From: Marixanthomonas sp002364245
GTDB taxonomy: Bacteria > Bacteroidota > Bacteroidia > Flavobacteriales > Flavobacteriaceae
Direction: 5' to 3'
DNA length: 64,000 nucleotides
Assembly: GCA_963973455.1 (NCBI GenBank)
Contig: CAXAZF010000009.1
Location: 62,001-126,000, forward strand
This document shows, piece after piece, positions 16,037 through 25,693 of the stretch. Position 1 is the stretch's first letter. The number at the start of each line of letters is the position of its first letter. The notes below the pieces were generated by a model. It was not told the origin of the DNA. It made no database searches and saw only the letters and a list, made by a program, of their open reading frames with translations. The position numbers and the translations under genes are program-made.

Positions 16037-16336
16037 TTAGGACAAAACCCGTTCAGGAGGTGGCAAAAGGGTTTCATGGTAAACTGGTTTCCATGTTTCT
16101 AAATATGGAAACAAGATTCTTTGTTTCAACTCAGTTAATAATGAAAAATCTAGAATCAAGTTTTTTTCTGGAGCGTTGTTTTGCTTTGGGCCAACTTTAA
16201 AGCCGTCGGTATTTTCTTCTTCGTTCATCGAAAAATAGGAGGTCATATCCACGTCAATATCTACTATAGACACCACCACTGGCATTAATAGAAAAGACGA
16301 AAAGATTAATAAAAAGAAAATACTCTTTAACCTCAA
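16037..16336 (-). CDS. Small secreted or membrane-anchored protein, 99 aa
   Basis: An N-terminal hydrophobic segment (about residues 5-25, FFLLIFSSFLLMPVVVSIV) is followed by an acidic stretch and a C-terminal region ending LPPPERVLS. The product should be exported or anchored facing the periplasm. I have seen similar short uncharacterised proteins in Flavobacteriaceae but cannot name a family. It lies alone between the carbonic anhydrase and the end of the bat operon, on the same strand as both. Confidence 0.55.
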   Translation of the reverse strand: MRLKSIFFLLIFSSFLLMPVVVSIVDIDVDMTSYFSMNEEENTDGFKVGPKQNNAPEKNLILDFSLLTELKQRILFPYLETWKPVYHETLLPPPERVLS

Positions 16337-16406
16337 TACGCGTTATTTTTCAAGAAATACAAAAATAGTATTTTAGAGATAAATTCCTGTTAACTATTTA
16401 TTAAAT

Positions 16407-17159
16407 CTAAAGCTGTTTTAAGTCATTAACAGGCATCCAACCGTCTTTTCCGTCAGCTAGTTCAATACGAACCCAATCTTGATCACGCCCAATAATCTGT
16501 ACTTTAGTACCTTCATGAAGCTCAAAAGCAGATTCGCTACCCATATTGGGCTCACTTTTAACTTCGGTATTTTCTGCAAAAATTATCGCAGGTTGGTTTT
16601 TATTGAAATCTGAATACGTTTTAAAAGCCATTACCAAAGCTAGCAAGCACACTACTGCCGAAAGTATAGAGATAGTAAAACAAATCCGTTTTTTTGTTTC
16701 GGAAATAGAGAACCAATACAACAAAAAGAGCAAGACAAATAAAACAACGCCTATAACCGAAACAATTGCCCAGCCGTTATATGTAAAAACGCCTGAAAAA
16801 TTTTTATACCATCTTGAAAACACGGTTTTTGGAAGAGGCTCGATTACGTCAATTCGGGCGTTTTGAGCAAAAGCAAGGTTTGTTTTTATATCATCATCAT
16901 TAGGATCTAATTGAAGCGCTTTTTCGTAATAATAAATACTAGGTCCAATGTTGTTTAGTTTATAATTGGCATTGCCAAGATTAAAGTACAACTCGGCCGA
17001 TTGCTGGCCGTTATCCAGTATTTTTTTCCAATTGGTAACAGCTTCGCTAAATTTAGCGTTTTTATAATTTTCTTTCCCTTGCTCAAACAGGGCTTCATTT
17101 TGGGCAACACCCAAAACCGAAACCAACAGCATACCAAGTATCAATAGCTTTTTCATCAT
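16407..17159 (-). CDS. batE: BatE: TPR and SH3 domain protein
   Basis: The last gene of the bat operon, 250 residues. It has a signal peptide (about 1-19, ending VAQ), TPR repeats (about 22-95, with AELYFNLGNANYKLNN), two membrane spans (about 128-150 and 160-182), and a C-terminal bacterial SH3 domain (HEGTKVQIIGRDQDWVRIEL). Bat proteins are linked to aerotolerance in Bacteroides and to envelope stress in Leptospira; the mechanism is not firmly known. Its ATG overlaps the batD stop (ATGA). Confidence 0.88.
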   Translation of the reverse strand: MMKKLLILGMLLVSVLGVAQNEALFEQGKENYKNAKFSEAVTNWKKILDNGQQSAELYFNLGNANYKLNNIGPSIYYYEKALQLDPNDDDIKTNLAFAQNARIDVIEPLPKTVFSRWYKNFSGVFTYNGWAIVSVIGVVLFVLLFLLYWFSISETKKRICFTISILSAVVCLLALVMAFKTYSDFNKNQPAIIFAENTEVKSEPNMGSESAFELHEGTKVQIIGRDQDWVRIELADGKDGWMPVNDLKQL

Positions 17160-18934
17160 TCGGGGTATTGAATTTGTTTGTCAATATTCGCAATAACCGA
17201 AACAGCTTTGTTGTAATCTTCTTTAATAGTTACGGTCGAGGTTGGTGTGTAACGTGCAAACTCACAACTTTTAAGCAAGGTTATAAACTCAGTAACAGTT
17301 TGTGGCTCAACACTTCTTTCAGAAAGAAGCGTCGCAATGCGTTCTTTACTGAAGTCTGACGTTTCGATGTTCAATTTTGCTCTTAAGTAATTGTGTAAAG
17401 CTCTTTCTAAAGATTCATAGAAAACCGCTTTATTGCTCATCTGCTTTTTAGCTTCGCTCAAGTATTTTTTAGCAAGTTTATTTGCCCTGCGTAAGCGATT
17501 TCCTTGCACATCGGCCAATCGTTGTTGTCGTTTTCTTCCTGCTAAAATAAATATTGGGATTAACAACAACGGACCGCCAAGCAATGACCAAAATAGCTTA
17601 GATTTAAAGAAATTCTCACTAGCGATAGGTTGTAAATCGGTATCCAGCTTGATATATTTAAATTGGTCTTTATCTAATACCACTTGTTGTTTTTCTGAAG
17701 TTTCATCGTTTGTAGAAGCTGTAACCGGACCGCTTTCTACATTAATTACTATTTCATCTGAAGAAAGGGTTTTATAGGTTTCAGTCTTCGGGTCAAAATA
17801 TGAAAACGTAAGTGGCCTAATTGGGTAATTCCCTTTAAATTGAGGAACAACCGTATATTTTTCGGTTACTGAACCATTCATTCCGCTTCGGGTAGTGCGC
17901 ACCTTTTCTGAACGTTCTGGTTCGTACACTTCTAATGAACTTGGTAAAGTTACACTAGGTAATTCGAACAACTTTAGGTTTCCGTTTCCTGAAATAGTTG
18001 TCGTTAACTCTAATGATTCGTTTGCATCTAAAGTGTTTTTATTTACTGAAACATCAAAATCAAAGTTCCCTACTGCTCCTGCAAAATCATCAGGTTTTCC
18101 TTGTACAGGTAGTGGTTTTACGTTGATATTTCTTTTTCCTGCTGAAATGGTTTTATTAACTCGCGTGGTAACTCTCCTTCCGAAGAAATCACGACGGTTG
18201 GTAGGCACATCGATAGGAACATCTAAGGTTAGTGGCTCTATCTCTAACTCTCCGGTTTTTTGAGGGTATAATACAGTAGTCCTTAATACTACATAACGAT
18301 AATCTTCACCTTGATATTTGCCTTCATAAACTTTAAAATTTCCTTGGTTGTCAATATTCTGACTCCAGAAATCAGCAAATTTCGGCGTATCAATTTCACG
18401 CCAGCTACTGGTAATACTAACATCATGCGAAACGTAAAGCTTGTACACAACGCTAATCGCTTCGTTTAAATAGGGGCTGTTATTGGAAACCTCAGCCACC
18501 AAATGAACTTTTTCGCTGGCTACATAATCGGCATTGTTACCATCTTGCGGTTGTGAAACAGCAGCTGTAACTTGAACTTGAATAGGCAAACTTTTATAAA
18601 TTTCACCTTCAATTTCTATGGTTGCTTGTCCAATAGTGAACTTTCCTTGTGATTGTGGTGACAGAAAATAGGAATACGTTTTACTGTAACTACGTTTTCC
18701 ATTTATATAAGAATTGCTAATCGCTTGATTTGGTCCACCCACCACACGGAAGCCATTAAAATCTGGCGGATTGAAATTGTCGCCGTCTTGGTTCATTTCA
18801 AAATCTACACGTAATCGCTCGTTTATACCAAGCCGCTTTTTGCTGACTTTGGCATCGAAAGTAACCTGCGCATACGTTGCATTACTGCACAGCGTAAAAA
18901 GTAGTATGTAAAGAATGTATTTCAGTTTCATCAT
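17156..18934 (-). CDS. batD: BatD (oxygen tolerance protein family)
   Basis: At 592 residues it has a signal peptide (about 1-22), a long periplasmic beta-sandwich region (about 23-425), one membrane span (about 447-465, LFWSLLGGPLLLIPIFILAG) and a cytoplasmic helical tail. The periplasmic part contains NERLRVDFEMNQDGDNFNPPDFNGFRVVGGPN, the usual opening of BatD. It is thought to scaffold the other Bat proteins at the membrane; this is a family inference. It starts directly after the batC stop and overlaps batE by four bases. Confidence 0.92.
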   Translation of the reverse strand: MMKLKYILYILLFTLCSNATYAQVTFDAKVSKKRLGINERLRVDFEMNQDGDNFNPPDFNGFRVVGGPNQAISNSYINGKRSYSKTYSYFLSPQSQGKFTIGQATIEIEGEIYKSLPIQVQVTAAVSQPQDGNNADYVASEKVHLVAEVSNNSPYLNEAISVVYKLYVSHDVSITSSWREIDTPKFADFWSQNIDNQGNFKVYEGKYQGEDYRYVVLRTTVLYPQKTGELEIEPLTLDVPIDVPTNRRDFFGRRVTTRVNKTISAGKRNINVKPLPVQGKPDDFAGAVGNFDFDVSVNKNTLDANESLELTTTISGNGNLKLFELPSVTLPSSLEVYEPERSEKVRTTRSGMNGSVTEKYTVVPQFKGNYPIRPLTFSYFDPKTETYKTLSSDEIVINVESGPVTASTNDETSEKQQVVLDKDQFKYIKLDTDLQPIASENFFKSKLFWSLLGGPLLLIPIFILAGRKRQQRLADVQGNRLRRANKLAKKYLSEAKKQMSNKAVFYESLERALHNYLRAKLNIETSDFSKERIATLLSERSVEPQTVTEFITLLKSCEFARYTPTSTVTIKEDYNKAVSVIANIDKQIQYPE

Positions 18935-19858
18935 CTACCAATCTTTATCCGACTTTATTTTAGCGCCTTTTTGTTTTTCGGCATTCATTTTATCCTGAAC
19001 TTTCTTTTCTTCATTGTTCATCGCCTCTAACAAGCTTTTTACTTGTTGTGGTGACAATTGACCAGGAACAGGCTGTTTTTGTTCTTGTTGGGGTTTATCA
19101 CCCTTTCCTTGATCTTTGTCTTTAGGTTCGTCAGGTTTTCCTTTATCTTCTTTATCATCTCCTTCTTTTTTATCATCCTGCTTGTCACCTTCATCTTTTT
19201 CTTCTTTTTCGTCCCCTTTATCGCCTTCTTCGCTTTTATCGTCTTGGTTTTGTTGATCCTTATTATCTTTTTGATCTTTATTGTCTTCGTTTTTGTCGTT
19301 TTTATCATCATCGCCTCCATCACCTTGTGGTGGATTTTTCTCTAACATTTCTTTTGCCAAAGCTAAATTATAACGGGTTTCATCGTCTGTTGGATTATTT
19401 CGAAGTGCATTTTTATATGCCTCAACAGCGTCTTGATATTTTTTTTGGTTCATAAATACATTCCCCAAATTATGAAATGCTTTATGTTTTTCGGCTTTTG
19501 AAGTGGCTACCGAAGCCGCTTGCTTATACCGCAACATAGCTTCGCTACTTTTACTTTTATTGTAATACGCATTACCTAAATTATACTTAGGGATTTCGCT
19601 TCCTGGGTTTAATGAAATGGCTTTTCGATAATCGGCTTCGGCAATTGGAAAGTTTTCGTCTTGCAATTCTAAACTTGCATTGCTCATCAACTCCTTAGAT
19701 TGTCGTATTTCCTTTTTCTGAAGTTTTGATTGTTCGTTATTTGAAGTTTGAGAAATCGCTTCAGAAGAAACACCAATAATTAGAACCACTAAAAATAGTA
19801 GCTTAGTATATGCTTTTATTTCAGAAATATTCGTTTTCATATTATTTGTCTCCTTCAT
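18935..19858 (-). CDS. batC: BatC: TPR protein with highly charged tail
   Basis: A signal peptide or membrane anchor (about residues 15-35) precedes TPR repeats (about 65-165, including KYNLGNAYYNKSKSSEAMLRYKQA). A very charged low-complexity block of D, E, K and Q follows (about 172-265), and the end is a short conserved piece (QQVKSLLEAMNNEEKKVQDKM). The tail probably stays disordered and binds partners. ATG 19858 overlaps batB by 17 bases, and ATG 19840 starts one base after the batB stop; both are plausible. Confidence 0.88.
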   Translation of the reverse strand: MKETNNMKTNISEIKAYTKLLFLVVLIIGVSSEAISQTSNNEQSKLQKKEIRQSKELMSNASLELQDENFPIAEADYRKAISLNPGSEIPKYNLGNAYYNKSKSSEAMLRYKQAASVATSKAEKHKAFHNLGNVFMNQKKYQDAVEAYKNALRNNPTDDETRYNLALAKEMLEKNPPQGDGGDDDKNDKNEDNKDQKDNKDQQNQDDKSEEGDKGDEKEEKDEGDKQDDKKEGDDKEDKGKPDEPKDKDQGKGDKPQQEQKQPVPGQLSPQQVKSLLEAMNNEEKKVQDKMNAEKQKGAKIKSDKDW

Positions 19859-20888
19859 TAAATAAGTTGAGTCTTTTTACCCAAGCTGTTTTTCGATCTA
19901 ATAATAACACATCTAATACCAACAAAAATAATGCCCCACCTAAAAACCATTGAAATTGATCTTTAAAATCGGTGAATTGTTTGGCTTCAAACTCCTTTTT
20001 GTCCATTCCATTCAAGATAGCTGTCACAGTGTCAACTACTTCTTTGGTATTGCTGCCGTCAATATATTCGCCATTTGCCTCTTCTGCTATTTGTTTTAAG
20101 GTTTCTTCACCTAAACGGGTAATTACTTGCTCATTGTTTTGGTCACGCTTGTAATACTGAAGAATACCATTTCGTTTTATCGGGATAGGACCACCTTGTA
20201 CAGTACCCACACCTATAGTATAAATTTTTATGCCTTCGTTGGCGGCTTCTTCAGCAATTGCCGCTACATTCCCTTCATGGTCTTCCCCATCTGAAATAAT
20301 AAACAACACTCTGTTGGTTTGTTCCTCATCATTGTAATAAGTTTTCGCCATTTGGATAGCTTCGTTAATTGCTGTTCCTTGAGATGAAACCATATCGGTA
20401 CTCATTCCGTTTAAAAACAACTTAGCGGAAGAAAAGTCAGTGGTTATAGGTACTTGCGGAAAAGCACTACCCGCATAACCAATAATACCAATGCGATCGC
20501 CGGCTAAGCTGTTAATAATCTGTGCAACCAATTGTTTTGATTTCTCCAATCGGTTAGGGGCTATATCTTCGGCCAGCATACTTTTTGAAACATCTAATGC
20601 AAACACCACATCTACGCCTTCACGCTTTACCGTTTCTAGCTTCGTACCTATTTTTGGATTCACCATGGCAATACTTATACATGCAATTGCTAAACAAATG
20701 ACCAATACTTTTAAAGTTGATTTAAAAACCGATTGATTGGGACTCAATTTCTTCAATAGTTGTTTGTCTGCAAATTTCTTTTGGGTATGTTTTTTCCAAG
20801 CCAATACCAATAGAAATAGTACGACCACTGCTGGAATAGCAAACAATACGTAAAAATATATGGGTTGTTCTAATTGGTACATATTCAT
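19842..20888 (-). CDS. batB: BatB: von Willebrand factor A domain membrane protein
   Basis: This 348-residue inner-membrane protein has two N-terminal spans, a VWA domain, and a C-terminal span (about 315-335). The metal-binding MIDAS is complete, with DVSKSM at about residues 99-104. The conserved LAEDIAPNRLEKSKQLV and FIISDGEDHEG follow. VWA domains bind protein partners through a divalent cation; here the partner is likely batA or the MoxR/DUF58 pair (family inference). Starts at 20888 or 20882 are both possible. Confidence 0.92.
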   Translation of the reverse strand: MNMYQLEQPIYFYVLFAIPAVVVLFLLVLAWKKHTQKKFADKQLLKKLSPNQSVFKSTLKVLVICLAIACISIAMVNPKIGTKLETVKREGVDVVFALDVSKSMLAEDIAPNRLEKSKQLVAQIINSLAGDRIGIIGYAGSAFPQVPITTDFSSAKLFLNGMSTDMVSSQGTAINEAIQMAKTYYNDEEQTNRVLFIISDGEDHEGNVAAIAEEAANEGIKIYTIGVGTVQGGPIPIKRNGILQYYKRDQNNEQVITRLGEETLKQIAEEANGEYIDGSNTKEVVDTVTAILNGMDKKEFEAKQFTDFKDQFQWFLGGALFLLVLDVLLLDRKTAWVKRLNLFNEGDK

Positions 20889-20916
20889 ATCCTACGCAGG
20901 TAGGAATTTTTAATTT

Positions 20917-21921
20917 TTAAATAAAACTTCTAAACACTGTATAACGAAGCAATAGTTCTATCAATAATAACCCTAATGCTAGAAATACTAAAGGACGAAA
21001 CATTTCTTCGTAATTGGTGTATTTAAATTCTTCTATATCTGTTTTTTCGAGTTTATTTATTTCATCATAAATTTCATTCAACTTCGTGGTACTCGTGGCT
21101 CTAAAATATTGTCCTCCGGTGGTTTGGGCTATTTCTTTCAATAATTCTTCATCAATTTCAACCTGTATGCTTCCGTATTGGAAACTACCATCTGGACGTA
21201 AACCAATGGGCGACATAGCCAGTCCATTACTTCCCAGACCTATAGTATATACTTTAATACCAAACTCCGCCGCTAATTCACTCGCTATTTTTGGATCTAT
21301 AAAACCGCTGTTGTTTACACCATCAGTCAATAAAATAATTACCTTACTTTTTGCACGGCTATCTTTTAACCGGTTAACAGCTGTACCCAACCCCATCCCT
21401 ATTGCGGTTCCACCTTCAATCACCGTGTTGTATTTCATATCCTTTAAAGATGATAATACAACTGTTTTATCACTGGTTAAAGGTGTTTTTGTAAAACTTT
21501 CACCAGCATATTCTACCAAACCAATACGATCGTTAGGTCGCGCTTGTATAAAACGAGCCGCCACAGACTTTAAGGCTTCTAGTCGATTCGGTTTTAAATC
21601 GCGTGCTAACATACTTGCTGAAACATCCATTGCCATAACAATATCTATTCCTTTTGTTTTTTTAACACGGGTAGATTCGTCCACGGTTCTAGGACGTGCT
21701 AAGGCAACAATTATAGCTGCCAAGGCCAATAAGCGTAAGGCAAACAATAAAGGTTTCAGTCTTGCTAACCAGTTTTTCCCAGTTTTAAATCCTTTTACAC
21801 TTGAAATTTTTAAGGTAGCATTTTGTTTATTTCGTTTCCATAGATACCATAGCAACAGCACTGGAAGTACTAGTAACAACCAGAAAAAAATAGGGTTTAC
21901 AAATTCAAAATTTTCAAACAT
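20917..21921 (-). CDS. batA: BatA: von Willebrand factor A domain membrane protein
   Basis: A 334-residue paralogue of BatB with the same layout: two N-terminal spans (about 11-27 and 57-75), a VWA domain with a complete MIDAS (DVSASM, Asp99-Ser101-Ser103), and a C-terminal span (about 310-328). The conserved ARDLKPNRLEALKSV and ILLTDGVNNSGF are visible. It overlaps the end of the DUF4381-like gene by one base and precedes batB by 28 bases. BatA and BatB probably act together in the membrane. Confidence 0.92.
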   Translation of the reverse strand: MFENFEFVNPIFFWLLLVLPVLLLWYLWKRNKQNATLKISSVKGFKTGKNWLARLKPLLFALRLLALAAIIVALARPRTVDESTRVKKTKGIDIVMAMDVSASMLARDLKPNRLEALKSVAARFIQARPNDRIGLVEYAGESFTKTPLTSDKTVVLSSLKDMKYNTVIEGGTAIGMGLGTAVNRLKDSRAKSKVIILLTDGVNNSGFIDPKIASELAAEFGIKVYTIGLGSNGLAMSPIGLRPDGSFQYGSIQVEIDEELLKEIAQTTGGQYFRATSTTKLNEIYDEINKLEKTDIEEFKYTNYEEMFRPLVFLALGLLLIELLLRYTVFRSFI

Positions 21922-23600
21922 TATTTTTCTGAAATTTCAAGTTCTACGGAATTTATAATTCTGTCTTTTACATCTTCAGCAAAACGACCATCGTCTTCTT
22001 GATACACCACTAAAACTTGCTGTACTCCGCCTTTTTGAGCAAATAATAATAACTCGTAGTTACTAGCTTTTTTCAATACTTTATCATCTGATACCTGCAC
22101 GTTAAATTTACCATAAGCTTTTAAACCAGTGATGCCTTTTTGGGTTTCAAAGCTTTCACGCTTTACCAACATATTTTTAGCACCTCTTTTTTCAAGGTTT
22201 GTTAAGGCTTCGTTCATTAATCCTTCTAAATCTGCTTCGGCTTGTCCTTTTTGTTGCCCTTGTGTGGATTGTTTGAGCATCGTTGTATTTAACCAAACGT
22301 ATAGTGGATCGGTTATTTCGCCTTCCGTAAATACGCTTGCATTGGCCACGCGCATATTTTGTGATTCGGGTACTTCTATATCGGTCCGAACTAAAACTTC
22401 TGGGGTTTCTATGATGATAGCTGGATCTCCATATTCACTCTTTATCCAACGGTTTTCGGACAACTCACGTATTTCGTTACCAATTACAAAGTCTTTAAGG
22501 TTGTCAAATCCTTTTACACCTCCATAAACAGCACCGGCAATAAGAGCAACCACCAATAGACCCAAAGCGCCATATGCCCATTTTTTACGGACACGTTTTT
22601 TCCGTTGTGCTTCTTGGTATTCGGCATTTTCTTGAAGTTCTTCTTCGGTTGGTTCTGGGATTACCTCTTTGGTTTCGTTTATAATTTCCTCAATGGTTTT
22701 CCGGTCAGACGATGCTTGTCCTTCGGCTTGGTACATTTTGGCAAATTTTACCAAATCGGCTCGTTTTAAAATAGCATCGAGTCTCCGGATGGTTTCATTA
22801 CTGAATTCAAAATTACCTGAATCTTTATGCAACTGTAATCGAGTAATTAATTCATCTGACGTACTTTCTAAAGCGGTTTCATCTACTTCGCGGTCTAAAT
22901 AGCGTTTTACTATTTCGGTTAAATGCGAGTAATATTCCTTTGGTTTATTTTCCTTTAAATAGGTAGAGCTATCCAGCGTGTGCAAGGCTGTAATTGCTTC
23001 TTCATAAGGCGGCAACTGTTCTTCTCTGGCATCCTTTAATTTTTTTCTTCGGAATAAAATATATCCTATAATCGCTAAAATGATAACGATCGGAATAAGC
23101 CACAATAACAATGTTTTAAGATCTAAAGGCGGCTCATCTACCTCGATAGCAGGTTTTATATCAAACATCTTCTGTTTTGTCGTATCGACGGCAACATCAC
23201 GAACTTCGACTGAAACAGAATCGGTTCCAAATCGCTTATCGTTAATAACCACTTGTTGTTGCGGGATGGTATAACGACCCGAATCGAATTGTGTAAGACC
23301 GTATTTTTTAATCAATCGATATTTAGCCTGTTCAAAAGTGGTATCGATTTTATAGGATTCGATTACCTCTAAAGGTGTGAAGGTCTGACCTTCGGGAAAA
23401 ACCACCAAATCGGTTGAATCTGCTTCCACTTGAATACTATAGACAATCTCTTCCCCAATTTTAATGGAAGTAGAATCTACCGAAGACGTCACTTGAGCTT
23501 CGGCAAAAAAAGTAACTAGAAAAAAGAAGAAAGAAGCGAAAAAATATCGCTGCTTAGTTTTCAAAAACAAGTATGTAATATGTTTTTTATTCTCTTTCAT
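21921..23600 (-). CDS. DUF4381-like Bat operon membrane protein with long C-terminal domain
   Basis: At 559 residues it starts with a hydrophobic export signal (about 17-35) and a periplasmic beta domain. A membrane span (about 168-187) leads to a helical cytoplasmic region with YYSHLTEIVKRYLDREVDETALESTSDEL, the DUF4381-like mark. A further span (about 345-365) is followed by an extra domain of about 190 residues that begins after VKGFDNLKDF. The family sits between DUF58 and VWA genes in bat operons and is thought to link them; the C-terminal extension is unassigned. It is 6 bases from the DUF58 gene. Confidence 0.78.
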   Translation of the reverse strand: MKENKKHITYLFLKTKQRYFFASFFFFLVTFFAEAQVTSSVDSTSIKIGEEIVYSIQVEADSTDLVVFPEGQTFTPLEVIESYKIDTTFEQAKYRLIKKYGLTQFDSGRYTIPQQQVVINDKRFGTDSVSVEVRDVAVDTTKQKMFDIKPAIEVDEPPLDLKTLLLWLIPIVIILAIIGYILFRRKKLKDAREEQLPPYEEAITALHTLDSSTYLKENKPKEYYSHLTEIVKRYLDREVDETALESTSDELITRLQLHKDSGNFEFSNETIRRLDAILKRADLVKFAKMYQAEGQASSDRKTIEEIINETKEVIPEPTEEELQENAEYQEAQRKKRVRKKWAYGALGLLVVALIAGAVYGGVKGFDNLKDFVIGNEIRELSENRWIKSEYGDPAIIIETPEVLVRTDIEVPESQNMRVANASVFTEGEITDPLYVWLNTTMLKQSTQGQQKGQAEADLEGLMNEALTNLEKRGAKNMLVKRESFETQKGITGLKAYGKFNVQVSDDKVLKKASNYELLLFAQKGGVQQVLVVYQEDDGRFAEDVKDRIINSVELEISEK

Positions 23601-23606
23601 TATAAT

Positions 23607-24473
23607 TTATGCTCTGTGTTTAAAATAACCCAGTAATTTTTTTACGTAGCTTTCATCCACGCGGCAGCTTAATGCGCCGGCACCACTTTTAGTAAATGAT
23701 TCTTGAAAATAATCCACACGTTCTCTGTAGTACTTGTTATAATTTGTTCTAACAGACTTTGAATTGGTGTTTACTAACATGAGCTCGCCTGTTTCAGAAT
23801 CTTGCATTTGCACCATTCCTAAATTCGGGATTTCCTCTTCGCGTTTATCATACACTCGAATTCCTGTTACGTCATGTTTTCTGGCTACAATCCGTAGCGT
23901 GTCTTTATAATTATCTGTAATAAAGTCGGAAAGCACAAAAACGATGGCTTTCTTTTTCATTACGTTGGTTAAATATTTTAAAGCTTGCGACAAATCGGTT
24001 TTTTCACTTTTTGGTTGGAATTCAAGCAATTCCCGAATCAAACGCAATACGTGTGATTTTCCTTTTTTCGGTGGAATAAAAAGCTCTATTTCATCTGAAA
24101 AAAGAATCAATCCTATTTTATCATTATTCTGAAGTGCCGAAAAAGCTAGCGTTGCAGCAATTTCAGTAATTATTTCGTTTTTAAATTGTGAATCTGTTCC
24201 GAAGAATTCAGACCCACTAATATCTGCAACAAGCATTAAAGTAAGCTCGCGTTCTTCTTCAAAAACTTTTACAAATGGTTCGTTATAGCGGGCGGTTACA
24301 TTCCAATCGATACTTCGAACATCATCGCCAAATTGATATTGACGCACTTCGCTGAAGGTCATCCCTCGACCTTTAAACGTACTATGATATTCGCCACCAA
24401 ATACGTGATCACTTAACCGACGCGTTTTGATTTCGATTTTCCGTACTTTTTTAAGAAGTTCTTTTGTATCCAT
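23607..24473 (-). CDS. DUF58 family protein of the Bat operon
   Basis: With ATG 24473 the product is 288 residues; an in-frame TTG at 24488 is rejected because the family begins near MDTKELLKKVRKIEI. The DUF58 signature GMTFSEVRQYQFGDDVRSIDWNVTAR is present, and a VWA-like second half contains ADISGSEFF and IVFVLSDFI. DUF58 proteins accompany MoxR ATPases nearly always and are likely their substrates or adaptors. No membrane span was seen. It lies about 98 bases after moxR, with a palindrome in the gap. Confidence 0.9.
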   Translation of the reverse strand: MDTKELLKKVRKIEIKTRRLSDHVFGGEYHSTFKGRGMTFSEVRQYQFGDDVRSIDWNVTARYNEPFVKVFEEERELTLMLVADISGSEFFGTDSQFKNEIITEIAATLAFSALQNNDKIGLILFSDEIELFIPPKKGKSHVLRLIRELLEFQPKSEKTDLSQALKYLTNVMKKKAIVFVLSDFITDNYKDTLRIVARKHDVTGIRVYDKREEEIPNLGMVQMQDSETGELMLVNTNSKSVRTNYNKYYRERVDYFQESFTKSGAGALSCRVDESYVKKLLGYFKHRA

Positions 24474-24512
24474 TATTCCAGTAGTCAATATTCAATAAGT
24501 AGTGGGGCAGTA

Positions 24513-24572
24513 AAAAACAGTAGTCAGACAACAAAACTGCATACTGACCACTGCTTACTGCGTACTGTTTTT
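24513..24572. repeat. Imperfect palindrome between moxR and DUF58 gene
   Basis: AAAAACAGTA (24513-24522) pairs with TACTGTTTTT (24563-24572), enclosing further CTG/CAG-rich short repeats. It may be an mRNA stability or processing element, or a degenerate dispersed repeat. Confidence 0.45.
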
Positions 24573-25575
24573 ATGGTACCTCAATTACATTTACAATTTT
24601 ATTAATGATATCTTCTGAAGTTATATTTTCTGCTTCGGCTTCGTAGGTAATCCCAATACGATGACGCAACACATCGTGAACCACGGCGCGAACATCTTCT
24701 GGAATTACGTAACCTCTCTGCTTGATAAATGCATAGCATTTTGAAGCGATCGCCAAGTTGATACTTCCACGCGGGGAAGCACCGAAGCCAATAAGATGTT
24801 TTAAATCGTCCAGCTTATAATTTTCAGGATTACGGGTAGCAAAGATGATATCTAGAATATATTGTTCTATTTTTTCGTCCATATAAACTTCACGAACGGC
24901 TTTCTGTGCACGTAAAATTTGTTCGATAGAAACAACCGGGTTTACTTTCTCAAAAGCGCCTTTTAAGTTTTGACGGATAATGAGTTGCTCTTCAGCAATC
25001 TTAGGGTAATTTATAACTGTTTTCAGCATAAAACGGTCAACCTGAGCTTCTGGTAATGGGTATGTTCCCTCTTGTTCAATCGGGTTTTGAGTTGCCATTA
25101 CCAAAAATGGCTTATCTAAGATAAACGTTTCTTCACCAATGGTCACTTGCTTTTCCTGCATCGCCTCTAAAAGAGCAGATTGTACTTTAGCCGGTGCCCT
25201 GTTAATTTCATCTGCCAATACAAAGTTGGCAAAAATTGGACCTTTTTTAATGCTGAAATCATTCACTTTCATGTTGTAGATCATCGTACCAACAACATCG
25301 GCAGGAAGTAAATCTGGTGTAAATTGTATTCGGCTAAAGGTACCGTGTACCGCTTTTGAAAGCGTATTAATGGCCAGTGTTTTTGCCAAACCCGGTACAC
25401 CTTCAAGAAGAATGTGTCCTTGGCCTAAAAGGCCGATAAGCAATCGCTCGACCATATGTTTTTGGCCTACAATTACTTTGTTCATTTCCATGGAAAGGAT
25501 GTTTACAAATGCACTTTCCTTTTCAATTTTTTCATTTAGCGCGCCAATATCCAAGGCAGTATCTGTTTGATCCAT
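24571..25575 (-). CDS. moxR: MoxR family AAA+ ATPase
   Basis: The first gene of the bat operon, 334 residues. The Walker A motif GVPGLAKT is at residues 59-66, and Walker B is FVLADEINRAP. The sensor region LVMATQNPIEQEGTYPLPEAQVDRF and the lid GFGASPRGSINLAIASKC are typical of the MRP subgroup. MoxR ATPases act as chaperones for VWA-domain proteins, here probably BatA and BatB. A clear promoter consensus was not found in the 176-base gap upstream. Confidence 0.94.
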   Translation of the reverse strand: MDQTDTALDIGALNEKIEKESAFVNILSMEMNKVIVGQKHMVERLLIGLLGQGHILLEGVPGLAKTLAINTLSKAVHGTFSRIQFTPDLLPADVVGTMIYNMKVNDFSIKKGPIFANFVLADEINRAPAKVQSALLEAMQEKQVTIGEETFILDKPFLVMATQNPIEQEGTYPLPEAQVDRFMLKTVINYPKIAEEQLIIRQNLKGAFEKVNPVVSIEQILRAQKAVREVYMDEKIEQYILDIIFATRNPENYKLDDLKHLIGFGASPRGSINLAIASKCYAFIKQRGYVIPEDVRAVVHDVLRHRIGITYEAEAENITSEDIINKIVNVIEVP

Positions 25576-25693
25576 ACTTTAAAATTTCAAATAGTAAACG
25601 TTTCTATATACAGTCTCGCAAATTGTATATTTATTGCTAAAAAGGCTGTTAACAAAGGGTTAAAAAATTTATCTTAATAGACGACATGAAAAA

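Noticed and set aside
19039..19345. Long reading frames on both strands over the batC charged region
   Set aside because: They come from the repetitive D/E/K codons of batC read in other frames; the opposite-strand frame is only a run of hydrophobic residues with no promoter or partner.
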